Assembly: GCA_002721365.1 (NCBI GenBank)
Contig: PBKC01000037.1
Span: forward strand, 45,972 to 109,971
From: Rhodospirillaceae bacterium
GTDB lineage: Bacteria; Pseudomonadota; Alphaproteobacteria; GCA-2721365
Direction of reading: 5' to 3'
Length of the DNA: 64,000 bases
A program made the translations under genes and the position numbers. Numbering within the stretch: position 1 is the stretch's first letter; every line of letters begins with the position of its first letter. Of the stretch, positions 43,185-51,794 are shown piece after piece. The notes beneath the pieces are model-generated. The model ran no database searches and was not told the origin of the DNA. It saw only the letters and a list, made by a program, of their open reading frames with translations.

Positions 43185-45347
43185 ATGTTTGATCGAATCC
43201 GAACGAACGCGCTTCTCTTGCTGTCGCTGACGATGGCGATTCTGGTGGTCGCCATCGGCCCCGCATGGGCGGCGGGGAACGGCGCTTCGGCGTGGGACCA
43301 GACCGATTTCTCGGAAGCGCGCCTGGTCGCGGCGACCGATGCGACGGGCAAAGGCGAGACCTTGCGCATGGGGCTTCAGTTCCGGCTGTCGCCGGGCTGG
43401 AAGATGTACTGGCGCAGCCCCGGCGATGCCGGCTCGCCGCCGCAGCCCGACTGGTCGGCGTCGGAGAACGTCGCCGACGTCGCCATGAGCTGGCCGGCGC
43501 CGGTCCGCTTTTTCGAAGCGGCAGGGCTGGAGACGCACGGCTATACCGACGAGGTCGTTTTTCCGTTGGCCGTCCGTCTGTCCGATCCCGGTCAGCCGGT
43601 GACCCTGGCGGGGACGATCGACTATCAGGTCTGCGAGAAGATCTGCATTCCCTTCACCGCCGACCTCAGCCTCATGCTCCCGGCCGGTCCGGCGCAGACG
43701 ACCCCGTTCACGCGGGTGATCGACCGGTTCATGGCGGTGGTGCCCAAGGCGCCCGCCACGGCGGGGATCACGGTCGACGAACTGGGCGTCGCGGGACCGG
43801 CAGGCAATCAGCAACTGGTGGCGCGGCTTACGGCGACGCTGCCGTTCGAGGAGCCTGATCTGTTCGTCGAGGGGCCGGTCGACTTCCGGTTTCCCGCGCC
43901 CGAGGTCACGCTCTCCGACGGCGGCAGGCAGGCGTTGATCGTCACGCCGGTCGAAGGCGACGAGACGCTGGCCGGCGTGCCCGTGACTCTGACCCTGCAT
44001 GACGGAATGCGCGCGGTCGCGTGGGAGGAAGCGCCGGCACCGGTCGAGGCGCCGGCAGCGAGCTCGGTCACGCCGGCGGCGGAGAGCGGTGGCCTGTTCC
44101 TGTCGATGCTGGCGGTGGCGGTGCTGGGCGGGCTGATCCTCAACCTGATGCCCTGTGTCCTGCCGGTGCTTTCGATCAAGCTTCTCCACGTCGTCGGGCA
44201 TGGCGGCGGCGACCGCCGTCGGGTGACGACGGGGTTCCTGGCCTCGGCGGCGGGCATCGTGGTTTCGTTCCTCGTTCTCGCGGCGGGGGCTATAGCGCTG
44301 AAGCTGTCGGGAGAGGCGGTCGGCTGGGGTATCCAGTTCCAGGAGCCGCTGTTCCTGGTTTTCCTCACCGTCGTCCTGGTGCTGTTCGCGGCCAATCTGT
44401 TCGGCCTCTACGAGATCGCCCTGCCGTCCTGGGCCGGTGCCCTGGCGACGCCACGCGACGGCCATCAGGGCGGGCTTGCCGGGCATTTTTCGACCGGTGT
44501 GTTCGCGACGCTGCTGGCGACGCCCTGCTCCGCCCCCTTCCTCGGCACGGCGCTCGGTTTCGCCCTGGCGCGCGGGCCGGTGGAGATCGCCGCGATCTTC
44601 CTGGCCCTCGGGCTCGGCATGGCGCTTCCCTATTTCGCCGTCGCCGTGATGCCGGGGCTGGTGACGCGACTGCCCAGGCCCGGCCCATGGATGGCGAAGG
44701 TGCGATGGGTGCTCGGCCTGCTGCTGCTCGCCACCGCCGCCTGGCTGCTGTGGGTGATGGCGGCGCAGACCTCGATGACGACGGCCCTGGCGGTGGCCGG
44801 TGTGATGGCGTTGGTCGTCGTCGTCATCGCGGTGGCGGCCGGACGCGGCGCCGGCCTGCGACGGGCCGGCGTGGTCGCGATCCTGCTCTTGATCGCCGCG
44901 GCCTTCGTTCTTCCCGCCCAGTGGCGCACGTTGTTCGGCGGAGACGGCGTGCAGCGCGTCGCCCATGACTGGCGTCCGTTCGACGAGTCGGCCATCGCCG
45001 GTCTGGTCGATCAGGGCAAAGTGGTCTTCGTCGACGTCACCGCCGACTGGTGTGTCACCTGCAAGGTGAACAAGCTGCTGGTGGTCAACAGCAATGCCGT
45101 GGCGGGCCGCCTGGCGGAAAGCGACGTCGTGCCGATGCTCGCCGACTGGACCAACCCCGATCCGGCGATTGCGGCCTTCCTCGCGCGGTTCGATCGCTAC
45201 GGCATCCCCTTCAACGTCGCGTTCGGTCCCGGCGCACCCGAGGGCATTACCTTGCCGGAGCTGTTGACCGTCGAAGCGGTGCTGGAGGCGCTCGATGAGG
45301 CCGCGGCGCCCGCGAACCTTGCCGGAGGTGGCCGGCCGCCGGCGTGA
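43185..45347 (+). CDS. DsbD/ScsB-like protein-disulfide reductase with C-terminal thioredoxin domain
   Basis: Signal peptide; WRSPGDAGSPPQPDW; LNLMPCVLPVLSIKLL; TPCSAPFLGTALGFAL; DVTADWCVTCKVNK. Confidence 0.93.
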   Translation: MFDRIRTNALLLLSLTMAILVVAIGPAWAAGNGASAWDQTDFSEARLVAATDATGKGETLRMGLQFRLSPGWKMYWRSPGDAGSPPQPDWSASENVADVAMSWPAPVRFFEAAGLETHGYTDEVVFPLAVRLSDPGQPVTLAGTIDYQVCEKICIPFTADLSLMLPAGPAQTTPFTRVIDRFMAVVPKAPATAGITVDELGVAGPAGNQQLVARLTATLPFEEPDLFVEGPVDFRFPAPEVTLSDGGRQALIVTPVEGDETLAGVPVTLTLHDGMRAVAWEEAPAPVEAPAASSVTPAAESGGLFLSMLAVAVLGGLILNLMPCVLPVLSIKLLHVVGHGGGDRRRVTTGFLASAAGIVVSFLVLAAGAIALKLSGEAVGWGIQFQEPLFLVFLTVVLVLFAANLFGLYEIALPSWAGALATPRDGHQGGLAGHFSTGVFATLLATPCSAPFLGTALGFALARGPVEIAAIFLALGLGMALPYFAVAVMPGLVTRLPRPGPWMAKVRWVLGLLLLATAAWLLWVMAAQTSMTTALAVAGVMALVVVVIAVAAGRGAGLRRAGVVAILLLIAAAFVLPAQWRTLFGGDGVQRVAHDWRPFDESAIAGLVDQGKVVFVDVTADWCVTCKVNKLLVVNSNAVAGRLAESDVVPMLADWTNPDPAIAAFLARFDRYGIPFNVAFGPGAPEGITLPELLTVEAVLEALDEAAAPANLAGGGRPPA

Positions 45348-45450
45348 TCGGCGGCGGCGTCGCTGTTTCCGGACGCTCTCCGCTGCACTATGTTTTGCCC
45401 AGGGACCGGCGGTCCCGCGTTTTTTTGAGGATGTGGAGGAGACAGAGGGA

Positions 45451-45936
45451 ATGGCGATCAAGGTAGGCGACACGATTCCGTCGGTGACGATGAAGCAGTT
45501 GACCGACGAGGGCATGCAGGACGTCGTGACCGATGAGTTCTTCAAGGGACGGACGGTTGCCGTGTTCGGCGTTCCGGGTGCCTTCACCCCGACCTGCTCG
45601 GCCAAGCATCTACCGGGCTTCATCGAGAACCACGGCAAGCTGACGGGCAAGGGCGTCGACGAGATCGCGTGCGTCTCGGTGAACGATGCTTTCGTGATGC
45701 AGGCCTGGGGCAAGGATCAGGGCGCGGGCGGCAAGGTCGCGATGCTGGCCGACGGCAATGGCGATTTCACCCGCGCGGTCGGCATGGAGATCGATGCCAG
45801 CGGCTTCGGCATGGGCAAGCGCTCGGCGCGCTACTCCCTGCTGGTCGAGGACGGTGTCGTGAAGCAGGTGAACGTCGAGGAGGCACCGGGCCAGATGAAG
45901 GTCAGCAGCGCCGAATCGATGCTCGACCGCCTCTGA
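45451..45936 (+). CDS. Peroxiredoxin (Prx5-like)
   Basis: MAIKVGDTIPSVTMKQLTDEG, VPGAFTPTCSAKHLPGFIE, VNDAFVMQAWGK. Confidence 0.95.
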   Translation: MAIKVGDTIPSVTMKQLTDEGMQDVVTDEFFKGRTVAVFGVPGAFTPTCSAKHLPGFIENHGKLTGKGVDEIACVSVNDAFVMQAWGKDQGAGGKVAMLADGNGDFTRAVGMEIDASGFGMGKRSARYSLLVEDGVVKQVNVEEAPGQMKVSSAESMLDRL

Positions 45937-45946
45937 ACTCAAATGG

Positions 45947-45971
45947 GCGGGGCCCGGCAACGGGTCCCCGC
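45947..45971. terminator. Hairpin GCGGGGCCCG-gcaa-CGGGTCCCCGC between convergent peroxiredoxin and rnhA
   Basis: Near-perfect stem, tetraloop; located in convergent intergenic gap. Confidence 0.6.
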
Positions 45972-45979
45972 CGTCGCCG

Positions 45980-46453
45980 TCAGTCGGGCGGGTGCCGGCT
46001 TTCCTGCTGCGCCGCCCGCAGCGCCACGACCGCTTCGCGGGCCAGTTGATCGGCGCGCTCGTTTCCGGGGTCGCCGGCGTGACCGCGGACCCAGTGCCAG
46101 GTGACCTCATGGGTCGCCAGCGCCGCTTCCAGCCTTTCCCATAGGTCCTGGTTCTTCACCGGCTTCTTGGCGGCCGTGCGCCAGCCATTGGCCTTCCACT
46201 GGTGCAGCCAGCGAGTGATTCCGTCGCGCACATAGGTGCTGTCGGTATGGATGGCGATCGCCACCGGGCGCTTCAGCGCTTCCAGGGCCTGGATGGCGGC
46301 CATCAGCTCCATGCGGTTGTTGGTGGTCGCCGGCTCGGCGCCGGACAGTTCCCGCGTGGTACCGCCCCAGCGCAGGACCACGCCCCACCCGCCGGGGCCG
46401 GGGTTGCCGCTGCACGCGCCGTCGGTATGGGCCTCTACGGCCTTTCCGGCCAT
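45980..46453 (-). CDS. rnhA: Ribonuclease HI
   Basis: [86 protein letters not shown]. Confidence 0.97.
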   Translation of the reverse strand: MAGKAVEAHTDGACSGNPGPGGWGVVLRWGGTTRELSGAEPATTNNRMELMAAIQALEALKRPVAIAIHTDSTYVRDGITRWLHQWKANGWRTAAKKPVKNQDLWERLEAALATHEVTWHWVRGHAGDPGNERADQLAREAVVALRAAQQESRHPPD

Positions 46454-46454
46454 C

Positions 46455-47417
46455 TCAGTCCAGACCGTATTCACCGGGCCGCGTGACGGCGCGGTGGAAG
46501 CGGAGCTTGTTCAGATACTCGATCGGGTCCTTGGGTTTCAGCAGCGCGCCCGCCGGCTGGTTCAGCCAGTCGTAAAGGCGTGTGAGCAGGAAGCGCATCG
46601 CCGCGCCGCGACAAAGCAGCGGCAGGGCGCGCAGCTCCTCGTCCGAGAACGGGCGTTCCCGGCGATAGGCCGACAGCAGAACCCGCGCCTTGGTGGCGTT
46701 GAAGGCGCCGTCGGTCTCGAAGCACCAGGCGTTCAGGCAGACCGCGATGTCGTAGGCGAAGAAGTCGTTGCACGCGAAATAGAAATCGATCAGGCCGGTA
46801 AGCCGGCTGTCCTCGAAAAAGACGTTGTCGGGGAACAGGTCGGCGTGAATGACACCGGCCGGAAGATCGGCAGGCCATTCCTTCTCCAGCACGTCGAGCT
46901 CGGCCGAGAGCTCTTCCGCGAGACCCGGTTTGACGCTGTCGGCCTCTGCCGCCGAGCGCTCGAACAGCGGACGCCAGCTCGCGACCGAAAGATCGTTCCG
47001 CCGGTGGAGCGGAAAATCGGCGCTGGCGAGGTGCAGATGGGCGAGGGCACGGCCCAGCTCCTCGCAATGCTCCAGCCACAGCCGGCGGGCCCAGACCCCG
47101 TCGAGGAAGCTCACCACCGCCGCCGGGCGGCCGCTCAGGGTGCGCAGCGCCGGCCCGGCGCGGCAGGGGATCGGCACGGGGCACGGCACGCCGCGGGCCG
47201 ACAGATGCTCCATCAGCCCTAGGAAGAACGGCAGGTCGTCCTTCGCCACCCGTTTCTCGAACAGGGTGAGGATGTACCGCCCGCGATCGGTGAGCAGGAG
47301 ATAGTTGGAGTTCTCGACGCCCTCGGCGATGCCGATGAACGACACCAGCGAGCCGATGTCGTAGTCCTTCAGGAAAGCGCGCAGGTCTCCGTCGGAGACT
47401 TCCGTATAAACAGCCAC
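46455..47417 (-). CDS. thrB: Homoserine kinase (ThrB, APH-fold type)
   Basis: [75 protein letters not shown]. Confidence 0.93.
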   Translation of the reverse strand: MAVYTEVSDGDLRAFLKDYDIGSLVSFIGIAEGVENSNYLLLTDRGRYILTLFEKRVAKDDLPFFLGLMEHLSARGVPCPVPIPCRAGPALRTLSGRPAAVVSFLDGVWARRLWLEHCEELGRALAHLHLASADFPLHRRNDLSVASWRPLFERSAAEADSVKPGLAEELSAELDVLEKEWPADLPAGVIHADLFPDNVFFEDSRLTGLIDFYFACNDFFAYDIAVCLNAWCFETDGAFNATKARVLLSAYRRERPFSDEELRALPLLCRGAAMRFLLTRLYDWLNQPAGALLKPKDPIEYLNKLRFHRAVTRPGEYGLD

Positions 47418-47613
47418 GGCATCTGTTCCGGCAGAGCGAGGCGGCCTTTCTACAGGAACAGGCGGGCGGATGGGAAGCCTTTCGCCCGGTGGCCGGCCGG
47501 GGAGGCGATGTGCCATAATCCGCGCCCGGCGCATCCCCGGCCCTTGGGCGGCATGGCGGGTGCGGCCGGTCCTCAGCCGGCACCGTGCCGGCAATCGGCG
47601 ATCAAGGAGAAGG

Positions 47614-48186
47614 ATGGCGATGTCTCCGGGTGACTGGCGCAAGCCGCTGACCGCGCTCTGGCTGTTGGCGTTCACGGCCCTTCTCGCGGGTTGCGGATTC
47701 AAGATGCCGTGGAACGACGATCCGCCCCCGACTTGTCCCGCCGTGCGTCTGTTGCAGAACGCCGATACCGAAGTGGTCTACGCCCCGGGGGCGGCGCGCG
47801 ATCCGGTGGACGTTCGGTTCTCCGCCAAATTCGCGCAGCTCGACTGGGCCTGCACTTACGAGCTCGAAGAGGATTCGCCTTACGTCCAGGTCGATCTGAC
47901 GATCAATTTCGCCATCACGCGGGGACCGGCCGATCAGAACAGGCAGGCCGATTTCCGCTATTTCGTGGCGGCGCTGGACGCCGACCGGAACGTGGTCGAC
48001 AAGCAGGTCTTCCCGGTCTCGATCCGCTTTCCGCCCACGCTCGACCGGGTCGGCATGCCCGAGCCCGACTCCGTCACCCTGCGTCTGCCTCTGAGCCGCA
48101 GCATGCCGGGCTGGCGATACACCGTCGTCGCCGGATTCCAGCTCACGGAGCAGGAGCTGGAGGAGCAGCGCGCCAAGTCCCGGTAA
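47614..48186 (+). CDS. Predicted lipoprotein of unknown function
   Basis: Signal and lipobox LTALWLLAFTALLAGCGF. Confidence 0.7.
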   Translation: MAMSPGDWRKPLTALWLLAFTALLAGCGFKMPWNDDPPPTCPAVRLLQNADTEVVYAPGAARDPVDVRFSAKFAQLDWACTYELEEDSPYVQVDLTINFAITRGPADQNRQADFRYFVAALDADRNVVDKQVFPVSIRFPPTLDRVGMPEPDSVTLRLPLSRSMPGWRYTVVAGFQLTEQELEEQRAKSR

Positions 48187-48201
48187 CGGCGTCCTCGGCC
48201 G

Positions 48202-48636
48202 CTATTCGGCGATATAGGCGAACCGGATCGGGCCGCCGTCGTCTGCCACATAAACGTCCTTCGGCAGGGACGGGCGGTCCGACCGCCGCCATGCGTAGAC
48301 GCGGATCGAGCTGACCTGGCCGGACGCGGTCGGCTGCCCCCAGGCGCCGATGAAGTCAGAGAGGCTGTCCTTCGTCTGCACGACCCCGTCGGGTTCGACC
48401 TTGCAGTCGCTGTCGCTCGCGCACCAGATCAGCAGAACCGAGCGCGGATCGGCGAGACTGACCTCGACCCATATCAGCGACGGATCGCGTGCGGCGATTT
48501 CCTCCGCCTCACGCAGCGAAACGTCGTTCCGTTCGTCCTCGATGCCGTCGGCGCGCTTGTTGAGCGTCACTCCCGCGACGGCCGCGTAATCGACCGCGTC
48601 CCTTCCGTTCAGGACCGTCGTCGTACTGGTAGCCAT
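48202..48636 (-). CDS. Conserved-looking hypothetical protein (144 aa)
   Basis: MATSTTTVLNGRDAVDYAAVAGVTLNKRADGIED...; good RBS (GGAGGGG) and upstream promoter-like signal. Confidence 0.6.
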   Translation of the reverse strand: MATSTTTVLNGRDAVDYAAVAGVTLNKRADGIEDERNDVSLREAEEIAARDPSLIWVEVSLADPRSVLLIWCASDSDCKVEPDGVVQTKDSLSDFIGAWGQPTASGQVSSIRVYAWRRSDRPSLPKDVYVADDGGPIRFAYIAE

Positions 48637-48687
48637 AAACCCCTCCTTTCGGATGGCGTCATTCTCTGGACTATGAACGAACCGGGC

Positions 48688-48712
48688 AACCCCGGGTTCG
48701 GAACGGAGTTCC
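48688..48712 (-). promoter_or_regulatory. EcfG-like promoter candidate GGAAC-N17-GTT
   Basis: Minus strand: GGAACTCCGTTCCGAACCCGGGGTT upstream of 48202-48636 gene. Confidence 0.35.
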
Positions 48713-48789
48713 TCTTGGCAGCGGCGGACCCAGTGGATACCTAGTCGTCTAAGGACGCGCTTCTCGGCGCGCAGAGAGAGGAAAAGCGC

Positions 48790-49362
48790 ATGAGCTTCGA
48801 TCCGTCTGACAAATTTCGGGATGGCGACGCCCTGCTCGTCGTCGACGTCCAGAACGATTTCTGTCCGGGCGGGGCGCTGCCGATCGCGGACGGCGACCGG
48901 GTGGTGCCGGTGCTGAATGCCTGGATCGACGCCGCGGCGGCCAGGGGGGTGCCGATCTACGCCTCCCGCGACTGGCATCCGCTGACCCATCCGAGCTTCG
49001 CCGAAATGGGCGGTCCGTGGCCGGTCCATTGCGTCCAGGACACCGAGGGCGCGGCGTTCCGCTCCGACCTGCATATGCCGGCGGGAACCGTCGTGGTGAC
49101 CAAGGGTACGCGGTTCGACCAGGACCAGAACTCGGCCTTCGATCAGACCGGTCTCGCCGAAGCGCTGAAGCGGGATGGGGTGAAGCGGGTGTGGGTCGGC
49201 GGCCTCGCTCAGGACGTCTGCGTCCTCGCCTCGGTGCTGGACGCACGCAAGGCGGGGCTCGATGTCCGTCTCATCGCCGAGGGCACCAAGCCGGTGACGC
49301 CCGAAGGCGGCGCCGAATCGCTCGCCACGATGCAGGACGCCGGGGCCGAGATCGAAGGGTAA
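48790..49362 (+). CDS. pncA: Nicotinamidase
   Basis: DALLVVDVQNDFCPGGALPIADGDRVVPVLN, ASRDWHPLTHPSF, VGGLAQDVCVLASVLDA. Confidence 0.95.
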   Translation: MSFDPSDKFRDGDALLVVDVQNDFCPGGALPIADGDRVVPVLNAWIDAAAARGVPIYASRDWHPLTHPSFAEMGGPWPVHCVQDTEGAAFRSDLHMPAGTVVVTKGTRFDQDQNSAFDQTGLAEALKRDGVKRVWVGGLAQDVCVLASVLDARKAGLDVRLIAEGTKPVTPEGGAESLATMQDAGAEIEG

Positions 49363-49438
49363 GCGCGGTTCTAGCCGTCATCCCCGCGGAGGCGGGGATC
49401 CATGGGGCGCGCTCCCTTTCTGGGTCCCCGCCTTCGCG

Positions 49439-49672
49439 CTAGGGGGTTCACACATCCAACGGGATATGAGTCCCACGGCAACTCATTGATGTTATTCGTC
49501 ATCGCATGGCTTGACCATGCGATCCACGACTTTGCGGAGCCTGCTGCAGACCCCGACAGAACCGCCGAAAGTCGTGGATGGCACCGCCAAGCGGTGCCAT
49601 GACGCCAGGAGAACTGGGCTGACGGCAGGAGAAATGGAGACAGGCCGTTCCGGAGATGTGTGCATCCCCTAG
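49439..49672. mobile_element. MITE-like element with ~18-bp imperfect terminal inverted repeats and 10-bp flanking direct repeat CGCCTTCGCG
   Basis: Left end CTAGGGGGTTCACACATC; right end revcomp CTAGGGGATGCACACATC (16/18); direct repeats at 49429-49438 and 49673-49682; no transposase inside. Confidence 0.75.
49497..49604. repeat. Inner REP-like doublet (CGTCAT-GCATGGcttgaCCATGC-ATCCACGACTTT...AAAGTCGTGGAT-GGCACCGCcaaGCGGTGCC-ATGACG)
   Basis: 12-bp perfect inner stem, two terminal hairpins, nested inside the MITE-like element. Confidence 0.85.
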
Positions 49673-49716
49673 CGCCTTCGCGGGGGTGACGAGAAGGGAG
49701 GTCTGTTCGGCTGAAG

Positions 49717-50682
49717 TTACTCGGCGGCGAGGGCCGCCGCTTCGCGGATCACGGCCGCGTCCGCGCCGGGTTTGTGGGCGTGCTCGCTCAGGTAACGCCG
49801 CCACGCCCGGCCGCCGGGGACGCCCTGGAACAGGCCGACGATATGGCGGGTGATGTGCTTCAGCGGCACGCCAGCGGAGGTCTCTTCCTCGACATAGGGC
49901 ATCAGGGCGTCGAGCACCGCCTTGCGCTTCAGGATATCGGCGTCGAGACCCAGCAGGCGCCTGTCGGCCTCGGCCAGGAAATAGGGGTTCTGGTACGCCT
50001 CGCGGCCGATCATCACCCCGTCGACATGGCGGAGATGCTCTTCGGCGGCGTCGATCGTGGTGATGCCGCCGTTGATGGCGATGGTGAGGCCGGGAAAGGC
50101 TTCCTTCAGCCGGTAGACGACATCGTAGCGGAGCGGGGGAATCTCCCGGTTCTGCTTGGGACTCAGGCCCTGGAGCCACGCCTTGCGGGCATGGACGATG
50201 AAGGTGTCGCAGCCCGTCGCCGCCACCGTGTCGACGAAGCGGCACAGTTCCTCGAACGAGTCCCTGTCGTCGATGCCGATCCGCGTCTTCACCGTGACCG
50301 GCAAGGCGGTCGCCCGGCGCATGGTCGCGACGCAGTCCGCCACCAGATCGGGCTCCGCCATCAGGCAGGCACCGAAACGGCCGGACTGGACCCGGTCGCT
50401 CGGACAGCCGACGTTCAGATTGATCTCGTCATAGTCGAAGCTCTCGGCGATCGCCGCGCTTTGGCCCAGCGCATCCGCGTCGCTGCCGCCGAGCTGCAGG
50501 GCGAGCGGCTTCTCGGCGGGATGGAAACCCAGCAGGCGCTGCCGGTCGCCATGCAGCACCGCGCCGGTGGTCACCATCTCGGTATAGAGGAGCGCCCGGC
50601 GGGTAATGAGCCGCAGGAAATAGCGGTCATGCCGGTCGGTGCACCCCATCATGGGGGCGATGCTGAGGCGCCTGTCGATCAT
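49717..50682 (-). CDS. dusA: tRNA-dihydrouridine synthase A
   Basis: LSIAPMMGCTDRHDRYFLRLI, NLNVGCPSDRVQSGRFGACLM, TVKTRIGIDD, INGGITTIDAAEEHL. Confidence 0.96.
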   Translation of the reverse strand: MIDRRLSIAPMMGCTDRHDRYFLRLITRRALLYTEMVTTGAVLHGDRQRLLGFHPAEKPLALQLGGSDADALGQSAAIAESFDYDEINLNVGCPSDRVQSGRFGACLMAEPDLVADCVATMRRATALPVTVKTRIGIDDRDSFEELCRFVDTVAATGCDTFIVHARKAWLQGLSPKQNREIPPLRYDVVYRLKEAFPGLTIAINGGITTIDAAEEHLRHVDGVMIGREAYQNPYFLAEADRRLLGLDADILKRKAVLDALMPYVEEETSAGVPLKHITRHIVGLFQGVPGGRAWRRYLSEHAHKPGADAAVIREAAALAAE

Positions 50683-50788
50683 GGTGGTTGAGATAGGATG
50701 GATGGTCTCGGTCTGTAAAGCCCGCAGCCGACCGACTGGACGAGGTGCGGTGTCTGGACTGGAGCGGCATGACCCTGATGGACAATGT

Positions 50789-50817
50789 TTGAACTATATA
50801 GCTCTAAGAGCTATATT
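50789..50817 (+). promoter_or_regulatory. higBA promoter TTGAAC-N17-TATATT with embedded 9-bp-arm palindrome ATATAGCTC-taa-GAGCTATAT (50796-50816)
   Basis: Direct reading; palindrome fills the spacer and overlaps the -10. Confidence 0.75.
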
Positions 50818-50834
50818 TTTATGATCCGGTCAGC

Positions 50835-51227
50835 ATGAGCGTTTTCAAAACCAAAACCTTTGCAAGGTTCGCCCGCAAGGCAGCGCTGACGGATGACGAA
50901 CTGCTCGCGGCGGCGGTCGACGTTGCCGACGGGCACTGGGATGCTGATCTTGGCGGTGGTGTCTTTAAGCAGAGGGTGGCCCGGAAAGGCGGCGGAAAGT
51001 CCGGTGGCCATCGGACCATCATTCTGTTCAAGGCCGGACGGCACAGCTTCTTCGTCCACGGTTTCGCCAAGAACCAGAAGGCGAATGTCTCGGCAGCGGA
51101 GCTGAAGGCGCTCAAGGCGTTGGCCAAGGTGCTGCTGGGACTTGGGGTGGCTGATCTGGACATTGCCCGTCGGGCAGGAGAGATTTTGGAGGTGACTTCG
51201 GATGGCGAAGAAGGCCGCCACGACTGA
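50835..51227 (+). CDS. RelE/HigB-type toxin of a type II toxin-antitoxin system
   Basis: MSVFKTKTFARFARKAALTDDELLAAA..., GGHRTIILFKAGRHSFFVHGFAKNQKANVSAAELKALK; upstream of HTH antitoxin. Confidence 0.88.
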   Translation: MSVFKTKTFARFARKAALTDDELLAAAVDVADGHWDADLGGGVFKQRVARKGGGKSGGHRTIILFKAGRHSFFVHGFAKNQKANVSAAELKALKALAKVLLGLGVADLDIARRAGEILEVTSDGEEGRHD

Positions 51228-51528
51228 AAACGGCATTCTCGGGTCGATTCACGAAACCGCAGGGGGATTGCATCGCGCCGGTGTCATCGACAAGGCGACG
51301 ATGCGCCGGTTCGACGCTCTTTGCCTGACACCGGTTGCGCCGATGTCGCCGGAGGAAATCCGGGCTCTGCGGGAACGGGAGCAAGTGTCTCAGCCGGTAT
51401 TCGCGCTATACCTGAATGTTCGCAGAGACGCAGTGAGCAAGTGGGAACGGGGGGAGAAGAGGCCGAATGGCCCTTCTCTGAAGCTCCTGAACCTCGTGAA
51501 GGCGAAAGGTCTGCAGGCGATCGCGTAG
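51202..51528 (+). CDS. HigA-type HTH antitoxin
   Basis: MSPEEIRALREREQVSQPVFALYLNVRRDAVSKWERGEKRPNGPSLKLLNLVK; overlaps toxin ORF. Confidence 0.9.
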   Translation: MAKKAATTENGILGSIHETAGGLHRAGVIDKATMRRFDALCLTPVAPMSPEEIRALREREQVSQPVFALYLNVRRDAVSKWERGEKRPNGPSLKLLNLVKAKGLQAIA

Positions 51529-51551
51529 TAGCCGGGAACGCAGACACCCGC

Positions 51552-51578
51552 CCGGGGCTAAGGCGTAGCCAGCCCCGG
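51552..51578. terminator. Hairpin CCGGGGCT ... AGCCCCGG after the toxin-antitoxin pair
   Basis: 8-bp perfect stem, 11-nt loop. Confidence 0.6.
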
Positions 51579-51794
51579 CGCAAGAGACGCGGTGTCTGGT
51601 TCTTCTTTGGGCAGGCCCTAGATTATGTCGAGCCTCGAAGGCTCGTTCGAACCACTCCTGCAACCGCTCCGTTTGCCCGGCATCGTGAAAGGTCTTCCCA
51701 TTCTGCCCCATGTCCGCAACCAGCGGCGGATCGCCGTCGATGATGCCCGAAGGCCGCGGGGGATGCCGGTGACCTGCGTCATCGGAGGCGGTCT

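Larger units (their letters stand above)
49376..49691. repeat. REP-like doublet (CGTCATCCCCGCGGAGGCGGGGATCCAT ... CCCCGCCTTCGCG[insert]GGGGTGACG) interrupted in its right arm
   Basis: Same architecture as 6192-6262 and 16681-16773; right arm is split by 49439-49672. Confidence 0.8.

Noticed and set aside
43134-45713. 859-aa antisense ORF opposite dsbD/peroxiredoxin
   Set aside because: Shadow ORF of GC-rich coding sequence; low-complexity Arg/His-rich translation; the plus strand encodes clear DsbD and peroxiredoxin.
49402-49602. 66-aa ORF containing VIAWLDHAIHDFAEPAADPDRTAESRGWHRQAVP
   Set aside because: Translation of the REP/MITE-like repeat; such peptides recur as annotation artefacts of repeats.
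49376-49691. Possible CRISPR-like repeat array
   Set aside because: Repeats are palindromic, few and not regularly spaced; no cas genes in the window.
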